Positions 18,136-26,862 of a stretch of 64,000 nucleotides of DNA are shown piece after piece (the stretch's first letter is position 1; every line of letters begins with the position of its first letter). The notes beneath the pieces were generated by a model that did not search any database, was not told the origin of the DNA, and saw only the letters and a program-made list of their open reading frames with translations. Source of the DNA: CAVVJA01 sp963809815 (lineage in GTDB: Bacteria > Actinomycetota > Actinomycetes > Mycobacteriales > Jatrophihabitantaceae); the NCBI GenBank assembly GCA_963809815.1, contig CAWELM010000009.1, positions 62,001 through 126,000 on the forward strand. Direction: 5' to 3'. Both the position numbers and the translations under genes were made by a program.

Positions 18136-18770
18136 ACCGCTGGTACGTGGATCAACGGGGTCAGCCGCACGACCGCTTTCTCGCGTGCGCGGCCACGCGC
18201 CATAGTCGAACATTGGCCGCAATATCACATGGCGGGACGCGGCCAGTCGAGCCGCGATCCGATCTGCGGTCAGAACGTCGCACCGGTGCCCGAAGCCGTA
18301 ACGATCACGGGTTTGGCTGCGTTGACACGAATGTGTAGTGGGCGGGGTGTCGTATTCGGTGTAAGTATCGAGCGACAAGTTCGGCGAGTTGCTCCTGCGA
18401 TAAGTCTGTGATGCGGTCGCGGCTATGGATGCAGTCCCGCGGCGTCGACTCGAATTTCGGACAGATTCCACAACGGCACTGTGTTTGCCTCTCGGTTTGA
18501 GTGCAGTGGAGGGTCAACGTCCTGGACTCGGTCAGCCACAAGTCCCCGGAGGCGCACCAACCTGGAAAGTGAAGCCCGGCCCCAAGTAGGGACCGGGCAC
18601 TTACCGCGACGCTGGCGATCGCGGCGGGCCTCGCCTCGAACTCGGAAGGAGTTCAGCCGTAACGTCCGACGCTGGAGCATAAGAAGCGCCCCGCTGGCTG
18701 GGATTCCGGCGGGGCGTTTCTCTTCGGCGGTGACGGTCGTGCGCACGTCCTTTGGGTGTTGAGGACGGAT
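18136..18770. other. Intergenic with hairpins
   Basis: No coding content recognised. Two stem-loops lie near its right end: a 6-base-pair GCCCGG/CCGGGC stem near 18567-18591 with outer AAGT/ACTT pairing, and a strong terminator-like hairpin annotated separately. Confidence 0.5.
18687..18720. terminator. Rho-independent terminator, probably bidirectional
   Basis: CGCCCCGC (18687-18694) pairs perfectly with GCGGGGCG (18709-18716) around a 14-base loop, followed by TTTCTCTTC on the + strand and CTTCTTATG on the minus strand. It lies 55 bases past the stop of the secreted protein gene on the minus strand, so it most likely ends that transcript. Confidence 0.75.
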
Positions 18771-19793
18771 TCAGCTGTTAGCCGGAGGGTTGGGGTTGGG
18801 GCACGTGCCGGTCGCTCCGTTCTTCACGACGGGGGTGTACAGGCCGATCTGTGCTTGATCGGTGAGGTCGGGTGTGTCGAAGTACACGCCGGTCAGGTTC
18901 CAGGTGGTGTTTCCGAGTGTGACGGTGAAGTTCCCGGTGTCCCGGATCGTGGGCGCTTCATGGGTGTACCACGCTGTCGTATGCGGCTGGACTTTCAGTT
19001 CTTCGGTCTGGGCGAACTTGTGGCTATGGGTCCACTCGTGCTCGTATTTGGCCGTGATCTCGGCCGAGGCGATTTCCTCGATACCGACACCGACGGTGAG
19101 CTCGACACCGACGCTGTCCGATTCGCCGACCTCGTCCTCGGCCTCGACCGTGAAGGTCTCGTCATAGTCACAGGGGTTCCCCACGGCCTCGCCGAAGGGG
19201 CGGGGATCGCTGAGAATATGGGCCCTCGCGGTGGGCGTGAACTGGCAGCTGGCCGCACCCGCGTTGCACAGCTGGTTGAGCGCGTCCGCCTGCGCCTGCT
19301 TCTGGTCCGGGCCTAGGTTGTTGACCGTCCCGGGCGAGTCGTATAGATACGCGTTGGTGAGGTAGTCGGTCGATCCGTACACGCCCGCGGACGGGAAATT
19401 AGTTATGTACGGGCCGCCGAAGCCGTCGACGTGCATTTCGACCTGGGCGCCATCGCTGTAATAGGCCGTGTCTTCCTGCGGGTCCATAGCCTTGACCTGG
19501 ACCTCGATGTCCTGGTAGCTGCCCGGGTTTATCACCGAGCCGTCGGCCGGGCGGCCCTCGAAGTTCCTGTCGCCGGTGATCGTCGTGAGCGTGATCGGCG
19601 CGCTTGTGTAGTTGTAGATGTGAAACCCGCGGGAGTAGCCGACCTTCGACTGCGTCGCGGCGGGGCCGCCGTGGGCGGCCGGCGGTGCGCTCGCGGACGC
19701 GGCCGGCGCCATGACCGCCGCCGCCCCCCCGGCCAGGGCGAGCGCCCCGAGCGCCACCGCGAGGCGCTTCACGTTGATCTTCGGGATGTTCAT
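18771..19793 (-). CDS. Secreted protein, candidate aerolysin-like pore-forming fold
   Basis: 340 residues with a clear Sec signal: basic start MNIPKINVKRLAVALGALAL, hydrophobic core, Ala-rich cleavage region near residue 35. The mature protein is rich in Thr, Asn, Tyr and Gly. The segment from about residue 215 to 300 alternates polar and hydrophobic residues (TFTVEAEDEVGE, VGVELTVGVGIEE, AEITAKYEHEWTHSHKF, then WYTHEAPTIRDTGNFTVTL). That pattern suits the amphipathic strands of aerolysin/ETX-MTX2 beta pore formers. Cysteines are few (three). A GGAC/AAAGGA element precedes the ATG. Assignment to this superfamily is inference from pattern, not a motif match. Confidence 0.7.
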   Translation of the reverse strand: MNIPKINVKRLAVALGALALAGGAAAVMAPAASASAPPAAHGGPAATQSKVGYSRGFHIYNYTSAPITLTTITGDRNFEGRPADGSVINPGSYQDIEVQVKAMDPQEDTAYYSDGAQVEMHVDGFGGPYITNFPSAGVYGSTDYLTNAYLYDSPGTVNNLGPDQKQAQADALNQLCNAGAASCQFTPTARAHILSDPRPFGEAVGNPCDYDETFTVEAEDEVGESDSVGVELTVGVGIEEIASAEITAKYEHEWTHSHKFAQTEELKVQPHTTAWYTHEAPTIRDTGNFTVTLGNTTWNLTGVYFDTPDLTDQAQIGLYTPVVKNGATGTCPNPNPPANS

Positions 19794-20044
19794 GTCGTGT
19801 CCTTTGCTGTGAGTTCGTCATGTAAACCGAGCGTTTCTCGGCCGTGCAGCAAGGATTCGGCCTGGAGAGCTTTCATCACGTCAGCCCGGCAGCTGATCAA
19901 CCGGCTGAATCCCGATCTCCGATCCCGGGACGGGCGCTTCCCCCGATGGGGGGACAGTCACGGTTTCCGCGGGACCACAGTGATTACGGTGTCGCCGGTT
20001 ACGCGGGAATCCCTTCCAATTCGTGTCGACGCCCCAGCGGCGGA

Positions 20045-21440
20045 CCCGTCATGTGGTGGTGCGAATCCTCGGGCGCGCAATGGTGTACGGGTCGCCGCTG
20101 GCGGCGAGGGTCGGTGTGCCGCAGTTCTCGCACAGCGGCGCGAGCTGCTTCAGGTACGTGCTGACTCGTGTGGCCCGCAGAAAGATGCGTTGCAGCGCTT
20201 GCGTCGGGCGTCGACGTGATCGTCGTGCGCGCCAGCGGGGAAGCTCGCTAACTCTTCAAGGAACTCGGCGACCCACCGGGTGAGTGACGGCGCGGGTAGG
20301 TGCGTGTTGCCGGCCTCGACGAACGGGCTCACAGCCTCGGCGCAGGTTATCTTGCCCTCGGTGGGGTTCACCGGGTGACGCCGACAACCTTCTTACGGAG
20401 CGAGTCAATCACCGCGGTGCCGTTCGCTTTGTCTTCAACCAGGTTGGTCGCGGCTTGCGGCCAACGCGCAGCCAACCGTTCGACTTGGGCGACGGTTTTC
20501 GGTGGATGAAGCCGTGGACCTGGTCGAGTAGGTCCACACCATCGCATCGGCCGCCCCCACACCTGCCCGACCACAGAGTCCGACGTCGCCGAGTCTTTGA
20601 ACGCCCTGTCCCACGAGGCGAGACTGAGTCATGCCGACGGCACGACGGGCCCCGTTGTCGGCGACCGACCATTGCGGTGTGTCGTAGGTGCGTAGCCATT
20701 GTCGGTGAAATATGGGGCAGTCAGCGGGTGCCGGCCGCCCTGGTACAGGGACGCCCCGGTGCGGGCGCCTGCGCGGATGCGAAGTGCTTCCCATTGGGGT
20801 GTTGACCGTCCACGCGCGGACTCGAGGTATCGCCGGGGCTATGGTCCGGCGGATTCCCGTCGCTGTCACCCTGCGCGGGAATGTTAAGCCTGGACCACAG
20901 ATGACCGTCTTCGGCGGACAAGAGTCGGCCAGCGATCGTCCTCATTCCAGCCAGTGAACACAAGCACGACGGGCGCACCGGGTGCGAGACGCGCTGAGGC
21001 GACGTCGGTCCACCATTCCCACACGCGGTCGGGGATACGACGCTGTCGGCCTGTTCGCGGTCCTACGACGGGTTGTCGAGGACGAGCAGGTCGACCGAAC
21101 GGCCTGGCACGGTCCGCCAACACCCGCGGCGTAGACACCGCCGATGTGCCTCTGCAGTTGCCATTCGTGCTGCGCAGAGAGACCAACGCGGATCTGTACT
21201 CCGAGTTCCATATGCGTGACGATTTCGCCGCGGACGTCGCGGCTCGCGCGGCCCACAGTCGGGCGATCGACAACTCGTAGGAGGCGACCGCGACCCGCAG
21301 GTCAGGGTCACGCATCAAGCACCGCCGCGGAAATCGGCGAGTCACACGGACCGACGAATCGGATAGCGAGCTGGTGCGCCCGACCCAGGGGATCGACCGC
21401 CACGGTTCAGGCGCGTCAGGCGCGCTTGCGCTAATCGGCG
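20045..21440 (-). pseudogene. Phage terminase large subunit fossil
   Basis: Fragments in all three minus frames line up in the order of a terminase large subunit. From high to low coordinate: RDPDLRVAVASYELSIARLW; HEWQLQRHIGGVYAAGVGG; RVWEWWTDVASARLAPGAPV (ATPase end, next to VVLVFTGWNEDD); AGRLLSAEDGHLW; ERLAARWPQAATNLVEDKAN; the FVEAGNTHLPAP segment; EFLEELASFPAGAHDDHVDA (the DDxVDA nuclease motif); and APLCENCGTP. One base is missing at about 20370 between VTR and NPTEGK, and many more frame changes exist. No other phage structural genes remain nearby. Confidence 0.8.
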
Positions 21441-21564
21441 GACGACGGCATCGGCCGACGAATCGACCGTTCGCCCGACACCCAGGCCCGATCCGCCTCG
21501 GCACCTTTAGATGCGCGGCCACAGGGGCCGTTCCGCACTGATTCCGGTCTTGAAGGAGACAATC

Positions 21565-22047
21565 ATGAACGTTGTTCAGAAGCTCGCCACGGTCGGCGCG
21601 GTGCTCGCCGTGGCAGGGTTGGCTGGCGCCGCTATGGCCAGCGCGTCGCACGCGTCGTCGTCGCAGGCTGACACGTCGGTCGAAAGGACAAGGACCGTCA
21701 TCGGCCAGCCAATGGGATGGGGGCAGTCCCAGTTCATCCCGAAGGTGGCATGTCCGGTCGACGCGCCGTACGTGCTCGACAAGCAGTACAACACCGACAC
21801 CGGGTTCCGCAACGGATCCGGTGTGGAGTTCTCCGATTACAAATCCGGGTTCGACGCTTCGGTTTCCCACTACAGTTACGAGTCCGTCCCAGGAGACGAC
21901 TCCAAGAAGGTCTTCACCGGCCTCTCCGGTGTACCGGATATCCTGTTTAACACGGTGTCGTATTGGGGCTTCGGCGGGGACACCTCCTTCAAGCTGACCC
22001 TGCATTGCACCAGTGATATCAACCAGGCAGTCGTTTACCCGAAATAA
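21565..22047 (+). CDS. Secreted hypothetical protein
   Basis: 160 residues from ATG 21565, with AAGGAGA six bases upstream. The N-terminus MNVVQKLATVGAVLAVAGLA with the following AMASASHASS is a signal peptide with cleavage near residue 30. The mature part is Ser/Tyr/Asp-rich with two cysteines (VACPVDAPYVLD and LTLHCTSD) that could form a disulfide. I do not recognise a family. It is small, exported and intact, flanked by decayed genes on both sides. Confidence 0.8.
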   Translation: MNVVQKLATVGAVLAVAGLAGAAMASASHASSSQADTSVERTRTVIGQPMGWGQSQFIPKVACPVDAPYVLDKQYNTDTGFRNGSGVEFSDYKSGFDASVSHYSYESVPGDDSKKVFTGLSGVPDILFNTVSYWGFGGDTSFKLTLHCTSDINQAVVYPK

Positions 22048-22056
22048 CGGCACCGT

Positions 22057-22383
22057 CGAAAGCTCATCGTCGCCGGACACTTCGCCTCGATACCGGCCCG
22101 CAACCAGACGATCCACGACACCGGAGCACAGCTCGTCGGTGGCATCTTCGCCGCCGGGACGGTGTTGTCGGCCGTCGGGCTGCTGCTCGCTGGCTGGGCC
22201 ACGCTGCATGCCGGCGTGTGGCGCCATTGGCGACGTTTCGTCCCGTTCGCGATCGGCCTGGTGACGGTCGCGCTGATCGGCCTGCAGTTCACCAAGGCCC
22301 TGCCAACCGGCGTCGCCGCGTACTCCCTCGGGTTCGTCGCCTTCGGAGTCGCCCTGCAAGGCCGGGTCACCCTCCGGCCATGA
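22057..22383 (+). pseudogene. C-terminal remnant of a multi-pass membrane protein
   Basis: An open frame without a start, from LIVAGHFASIPARNQTIHDT through two or three hydrophobic helices (SAVGLLLAGWATLHAGVW, RRFVPFAIGLVTVALIGLQF, VAAYSLGFVAFGVAL) to a stop. The pattern resembles the end of DUF998-like integral membrane proteins, with low certainty. The 5' part is missing; the upstream neighbour is the secreted protein, only about 10 bases away. Confidence 0.5.
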
Positions 22384-22514
22384 CGAGCGTGCGACCGCAG
22401 CGCACCCGAGGCATTCATGCGGCTCAACAGCTTGTGCGCGCGACGCGCGACGTGCCACCCGCCAGTGACGACGAACGTCGGGATCAGGTGATGGGCGATA
22501 TGCACCGGCATACG

Positions 22515-22607
22515 ATGAGCATCGAGTTTCTGGGCCTGACGAAGGTGTATGGCGATGTCCGAGCGGTTCATAACTTGACCGCGCGGGCGGAGCCGGGACG
22601 AGTGACG
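22515..22607 (+). pseudogene. ABC transporter ATPase, 5' fragment
   Basis: MSIEFLGLTKVYGDVRAVHN then LTARAEPGRVT is the exact start of an antibiotic-efflux-type ABC ATPase (A-loop region before the Walker A motif). Similarity ends abruptly at about 22607, before the P-loop. At the same point a truncated enoyl-CoA hydratase begins on the other strand. Confidence 0.75.
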
Positions 22608-22611
22608 CACT

Positions 22612-22977
22612 TCAGTTCCTCTTCGCACTGCAAGCGCGGCCCCGGATCAGCGCGATCGACACGAAGGGGGCGCGCGTCAGGCGCACCAGGACGTCGGGCC
22701 ATGCCTCGAGGCCGGTCGGACCTTGCGGGATGCCGGTCAGATCCTCGAACTGGGCGAGGAAGTCGGAGTGATTAAGAAAGAAGCCGTCGACGGCACTTTC
22801 GAAGACCACCACCTTCACTCGGTCGTCGTTCTCGAGCGCCGTCACGATCTCTCGGATCTGCAGAACAAATTCCGGACCCATGAGGTTCAGCGGCGGGTTG
22901 TCGAGTACGACACGGCAGTGTGAAGGTGTCACTCGATCGAGCCTCACTTGCGCGGCCTTCGTTGCGGAGGACATCAC
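22612..22977 (-). pseudogene. Enoyl-CoA hydratase/isomerase, 5' fragment
   Basis: About 115 codons of a crotonase-fold protein: VRLDRVTPSHCRVVLDNPPL, REIVTALENDDRVKVVVFES, LTRAPFVSIALIRGRA. The family continues after RGRA with the active-site half (acyl-CoA oxyanion-hole helix), but here the frame ends in CSAKRN-stop. The 3' half is lost at the same junction that truncates the ABC ATPase. Start is GTG 22977 or ATG 22974. Confidence 0.8.
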
Positions 22978-23043
22978 GGCCTCCGGTGTGTTGGATGAAA
23001 ACGAATCGTCGCGAGCGATCCCGGCATCGCTGCCGTCCCAGAT

Positions 23044-23346
23044 TTAGACGAGCGTCTGGTCGACCGACGCGTCAAAGATCGTTCGCTCGGGCGGCGCCAC
23101 GAGCGACTCCGGCAGCATCGCCATGACCCTGTCCACCTCCGGAAGTGATTCCTGTCGTTCGAGAGCGGTACCGTTCTCATAAATCGCGGTCGCGATGAAG
23201 GAATCAGGGTCGAGCAGCGTGCGGGCGATGTCGAAGTTGATGACGCCCTCCGTGGCTCGCGCCGGAGTGATGATCTCGGCGAGCGCGCCCATCAGATCGT
23301 CGCGCTTGTCGGGCTTGGAACGGATTTTGAAGCGAAGAATGATCAT
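23044..23346 (-). CDS. Antibiotic biosynthesis monooxygenase (ABM) family protein
   Basis: 100 residues from ATG 23346, chosen for GGAGGAGC immediately upstream and because the family starts MIILRFK. The ABM ferredoxin-like fold is visible: RFKIRSKPDKRDDLMGALAE, RATEGVINFDIARTLLDP, FIATAIYENGTALERQES. Members are small cofactor-independent quinol monooxygenases or stress proteins, usually dimers. It lies on the same strand as the SnoaL-like gene upstream (about 190 bases away). Intact. Confidence 0.85.
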   Translation of the reverse strand: MIILRFKIRSKPDKRDDLMGALAEIITPARATEGVINFDIARTLLDPDSFIATAIYENGTALERQESLPEVDRVMAMLPESLVAPPERTIFDASVDQTLV

Positions 23347-23533
23347 TGCTCCTCCAGTGGACGAAGACGGCATTGCAGTAAATGATTATTTTCGGGCACG
23401 GGAATCGCGCCCGGGGATGCCCTGGGCGCTTGCCCTGGCCTCTCGGTCCTCCGCGATTTGGGATGATCCAGCGAGTTCGCGAGTTTGACGATGCGATCCA
23501 TGGTGCTGGGAGTTGGTCTTCCCGCGTGTGTGG

Positions 23534-23944
23534 TCAGGCCGAGAGTCCGAGCTGGGTCAAGATCCCCAGGATGTCCGTGCAGCCCCAACGCTCGACCATG
23601 AGCCCATCCTCGAATCTCGCCACCTGGAGCGCGCGGACGTCGAATCGCTTGCCTGTTGGAGCGTGCCCCATGTACTCACCGAGGTGCGTCCCGGACACCC
23701 GAAGTACCAGCGTGAGGTGGTCGTCGTCGGCCAGGACGACGTCGGGCGCGAGTGCGAAATCGGGGAATGATTCGAGGAGTCCGCGCCAGTAGTGCTTGGT
23801 GCCCTCGAGCCCGGCCGCCTGACCGTCGGCGGGATCGTGATCGACGATGTGTTCGGCGAAGAACTCACCGAAACGGTCGAAGTCGTGGGTGGCGACGAGC
23901 TCGCCGCCAAGCGCTAGCGCCTTGAGGTTCTGTTCCTTCGACAT
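23534..23944 (-). CDS. SnoaL-like ester cyclase / polyketide-cyclase-fold protein
   Basis: 136 residues from the ATG at 23944, preceded by GGAGG. The SnoaL/NTF2 pattern is clear: FAEHIVDHDPADGQAAGLEG, HYWRGLLESFPDFALAPDVV, VSGTHLGEYMGHAPTGKRFD, LQVARFEDGLMVERWGCTD. Such proteins form a cone-shaped alpha+beta pocket and include polyketide cyclases and many uncharacterised enzymes. The substrate is unknown. Confidence 0.87.
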   Translation of the reverse strand: MSKEQNLKALALGGELVATHDFDRFGEFFAEHIVDHDPADGQAAGLEGTKHYWRGLLESFPDFALAPDVVLADDDHLTLVLRVSGTHLGEYMGHAPTGKRFDVRALQVARFEDGLMVERWGCTDILGILTQLGLSA

Positions 23945-24025
23945 GACGTTCCTCCGTGGGAGAGTGTTCGGTTGCGTGGCGGCGACAAAAGTGGCGCCGC
24001 CCATCTCGTGTCGCCGGACATGCGA

Positions 24026-24145
24026 CTATCTCTGCTCACTGAGCGGGTACCCGTGGATCAGCACCACCGGCTGGCCGGCGCCGTGATCCTCGTAGTAGAT
24101 CTCGACGTTTGTGTTGTTTCCCTGTCCAACATTTACTGTGGCCAC
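24026..24145 (-). pseudogene. Alpha/beta hydrolase (chloroperoxidase-like), 5' fragment
   Basis: From GTG 24145 (GAAGGAAG upstream): MATVNVGQGNNTNVEIYYED then GQPVVLIHGYPLS. This is the start of a non-haem chloroperoxidase-type alpha/beta hydrolase up to the oxyanion HG loop. It then runs out of similarity and stops, so the nucleophile-bearing body is missing. Confidence 0.75.
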
Positions 24146-24239
24146 GGGGCTTCCTTCCGGTGGCGGCGACCCGCCGGGCCCAGGCCGCGGACCAGGAGCC
24201 GGGCGGTTTCGCCTGCAGGTTGGTACTGAAACCACGGTC

Positions 24240-24540
24240 GCGCTCCGGGCCACGCATCGAACCCGTGGAACCCCTGGCCCGGTGCCCTGGTGTGCGGCAG
24301 GGCTGCGCTGCTCGATTATCTCCAGGAACAGGCGTCCGGGTGCCGCCCTGGCCCGGGTAGCCGGTCTGCAATTCGAGATGGAGCTGGCATTTGCAGCGCT
24401 TCACCAGCTCTGCGGCTCGATGGTGGATCGCCTCCGGTTCTGCCGGAACCCCAACGTGACGGGCTAGGGGAACGGCGTTCGGCATCCGCGCCGGACCGGC
24501 GCTTGCCAGGCTGGCCATCGCCGGTTGTGCTTCGCGCTGA
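24240..24540 (+). pseudogene. LAL-type LuxR regulator, N-terminal ATPase fragment
   Basis: Pieces in two frames: AALLDYLQEQASGC, VAGLQFEMELAFAALHQLCG and LPEPQRDGLG match the region just after the Walker A motif of large ATP-binding LuxR regulators (K-T/A-ALL-x-YL...). Walker A itself, most of the ATPase, and the C-terminal HTH are absent. The intact regulator at 53381-55999 belongs to the same broad class. Confidence 0.65.
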
Positions 24541-24958
24541 TCGTGTGCCCTTCTTTCTCAAGACCGAGGTGCCGACACCGAAGGCCGTCGAGAAGAGTGC
24601 ATCGAAGGGCCGTCATTCGCATCGAGCCGCGGTGACCGCTCCCAACGCCGCGGATCAGAGAACGCTGGGGCGCCCGTAGGCCGAACGTCCCGCAGGTCGC
24701 GGCAGGCACCTCAAGCCGTCTCGCTGCGGATGATCTTGAGCGTCTCTTTTGATGCACGGCGCTTAACGGGCGGGTGCCGCAAACGATCCTCTTGCGCAAA
24801 GGGCCTGATCATCAGCTGACAATGCCGCCCGCTGGCTTGCCGTCGCCGTAACGGGTTCGCCGAACGGCGACTGGTGGCAGCAAATCTGGGCCGACAGCGC
24901 GGAGCGGCCCGCGGGGTGTACGTCCCGCCGGATACCGGTACAACGAGAGCGGTGGGCG
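24541..24958. other. Intergenic, no gene seen
   Basis: No recognisable frame; lies between the LuxR fragment and the truncated monooxygenase. Confidence 0.4.
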
Positions 24959-25215
24959 ATGGCTGAGGCTCTGGTACTGATCAACGCGTTCGAGGTTCCC
25001 GTGGCCGAAGCCGAGCGCTTCATCGCGGCTTGGGAGAAGACCCGCGATTACCTGATGCCCCAGCCAGGCTATGTCGACACGGCACTGCATCAGGCCGTGA
25101 CGCCGAATGCGGAATTCCAGTTCGTGAACATCGGCCGCTGGCAGACCGCGGAGGATTTTCTGGCGGCGACACAGAGCCCGGGTTTCCGCGAGGCGGCGGT
25201 CAAGTCCTTAGCGTC
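24959..25215 (+). pseudogene. ABM-family monooxygenase truncated by an IS remnant
   Basis: ATG start and about 85 codons of an ABM protein: ALVLINAFEVPVAEAERFIA, LMPQPGYVDTALHQAV, FQFVNIGRWQTAEDFLAAT, FREAAVKSLAS. The expected last strand of the family is replaced after about 25215 by sequence belonging to the adjacent transposase end, giving a run-on tail to 25327. The fold is probably incomplete. Confidence 0.7.
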
Positions 25216-25620
25216 CTGTAAATCGGTGGCCTGGTTGATCATGCGGCGACGCGCTTGCGTTGGTTGGTCTTGGTGGTGTTGCTTGCGGGCGGCGGGTCGA
25301 TCCCGAGATCGGCGCGTAGCAGCTTGAGCTGGTGGCGTTCCAGGTCGCTGATCGATACTCGGCACCAGCGTTCGGCGGCGCGGATCATGGTCGCGAACAC
25401 CAGCTTCATCGCCGCGCGTTCGTCGCCGAATCGGCCGATGACCTTGGTGCGGCGGCGTTCTTCGACGAACGAGCGTTCGGCCAGGTTCGTGGTCCGTACT
25501 CGGATACGGTGCCGGACCGGGACCCGGTGGATCGCCAACAGCGCATCGAGGTCGTCACGGAAGCAGGCAACCGCAGCCGGGAACGCTCGATCGAAGGTGT
25601 TGATCAGCCGGTCCGCGGCG
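25216..25620 (-). mobile_element. IS256/Mutator-type transposase, 3' remnant
   Basis: The C-terminal 125 or so residues of a Mutator-class transposase: DRAFPAAVACFRDDLDALLA, RHRIRVRTTNLAERSFVEER, RRTKVIGRFGDERAAMKLVF, then RAAERWCRVSISDLERHQLK and the stop at 25239. The TTNLAERS..RRTKVIGRF block is characteristic. The catalytic DDE region upstream is missing. The element's 3' end abuts the truncated ABM gene, and its 5' side runs in frame into a foreign membrane protein, so only one element end remains. Confidence 0.8.
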
Positions 25621-25937
25621 GTGGACGTGCCTGCCGCAGATTGGATGTGGCCGCGCGTCGCCGCGTCCGCCTCTTGGGCTTGCCGCACATCTCGTTGTGC
25701 CATCGAGCCGCCGCGCGCGAGCAAGTAGACAAGTAGATGAGCACGCCGAGGAATGGCAAGACGATGGCGAAGATCAGCCACAGGGCCTTGCCAGCACTGA
25801 GATCTTGGCTGCGGAAGATGTCGATGGTGATGCGGAAGAGCAGGAAGAACCACAGCACCCACAGAGCTCAAACATCGTCCAGGAAAGGTTCAGCAGGGGT
25901 AGTCGTGTGCCGCCATGGGCATGGCGGTGGTCATGAT
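25620..25937 (-). pseudogene. PLDc_N / SHOCT-type small membrane protein, broken
   Basis: PLLNLSWTMFE, then LWFFLLFRITIDIFRSQDLS, GKALWLIFAIVLPFLGVLIY in one frame, and LLARGGSMAQRDVRQAQEAD in another. This is the actinobacterial cardiolipin-synthase N-terminal-like (PLDc_N) membrane protein with a C-terminal SHOCT module, here lost. Frame changes occur near 25735 and 25860. The last intact piece is fused in frame to the transposase remnant. Confidence 0.75.
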
Positions 25938-26081
25938 CGCGTCCCTTTTGCAGCATTCGAGACTTCACGGCAACCCGGCGGACGTGCTGGACTCTGATTG
26001 TGGTGCGAGTGCGTGGTTCAGTCATCGTCGGCCGCGGATGACGTGTATGAGTGGGGCGTCCGCCGAAATCGCTCTGGTAGA

Positions 26082-26684
26082 TCAGCCTTGGACTGCGAGG
26101 AGTTCGTCCGGAGGCAGGTAGTAGGGGTTCTCCAGTACCAGCCCGCTGAGCAGGATGATCGGGTGGACGCGGAGCAGGTCAACGATCACTCCGGCGCCGT
26201 ACCGGGTCAGGTCGTACAGACACAAGATTGACTGTGCATGTCGGGCTGCGTAGCGATTCAATTCGGTTTCGTAGCGGATGAACTCCGGCATGCCGGGAAC
26301 CTGGGGCATCCACCAGGCCGCTTCTGCGCCGAGTCGTACGAACGGGTAGCCATCCTGAAGGGCTGACTGCACCGTTCCATCCCAGAACTCGATGAGCCGC
26401 TGGATCGAGAAGTCCTCGACGGCCAGGAGCGGATCTTGCGAGGTGCGCACCACGAGCTGGGTGCTGGCGACATAGCGCTCCGCGTCGTTGATCTCTTGGT
26501 AGAGCTCTGTCGGTTGGGCGGCGCTGATTCCGACGACGCACTTGCTCCCTCGGGAGAGACCGTCGCGCAGGTAGGGCAACAGAACATCGTCACGTTCGTC
26601 GTCACCGAAGTAGAGCGCACAAATATGACGGCCGGTTCCGATTTCCAGGCCCGGTATGTGACCGAGTGACGAGTGGTTCATCAT
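26082..26684 (-). CDS. MEDS-domain (DcmR-type) sensory protein
   Basis: About 200 residues from ATG 26684. HICALYFGDDERDDVLLPYL (around residue 20), then SRGSKCVVGISAAQP, RTSQDPLLAVEDFSIQRLIE, and RYETELNRYAARHAQSILCL..YDLTRYGAGVIVDLLRVHP form the MEDS domain (methanogen/methylotroph DcmR sensory domain). In the name-giving regulator DcmR it senses a C1 halocarbon; elsewhere it occurs next to anti-sigma or histidine-kinase modules. This protein is the MEDS domain alone, with no HTH. It lies on the same strand as, and about 180 bases downstream of, the PucR regulator. Confidence 0.85.
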   Translation of the reverse strand: MMNHSSLGHIPGLEIGTGRHICALYFGDDERDDVLLPYLRDGLSRGSKCVVGISAAQPTELYQEINDAERYVASTQLVVRTSQDPLLAVEDFSIQRLIEFWDGTVQSALQDGYPFVRLGAEAAWWMPQVPGMPEFIRYETELNRYAARHAQSILCLYDLTRYGAGVIVDLLRVHPIILLSGLVLENPYYLPPDELLAVQG

Positions 26685-26862
26685 TAGACCCCCGCCGACC
26701 CGGCGGGAACGGACCAGCGCGACTCGACGGAACCGATACTGCTCCAGTGTCGTCAGCTCAGCAATACGCGTATTCAGCGCTGCAGGCTGGCGGGAGGACG
26801 GCATGGACGCCCTGGGAATGGGTGGCGCTGGGCCGACCGCCGAAGCCAGGCGCAGGACAGGA

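Noticed and set aside
20884..22458. 524-codon open frame on the minus strand
   Set aside because: Low-complexity charged composition with no motif; it covers the terminase fossil's other frames and the antisense of an intact signal-peptide gene. High-GC shadow.
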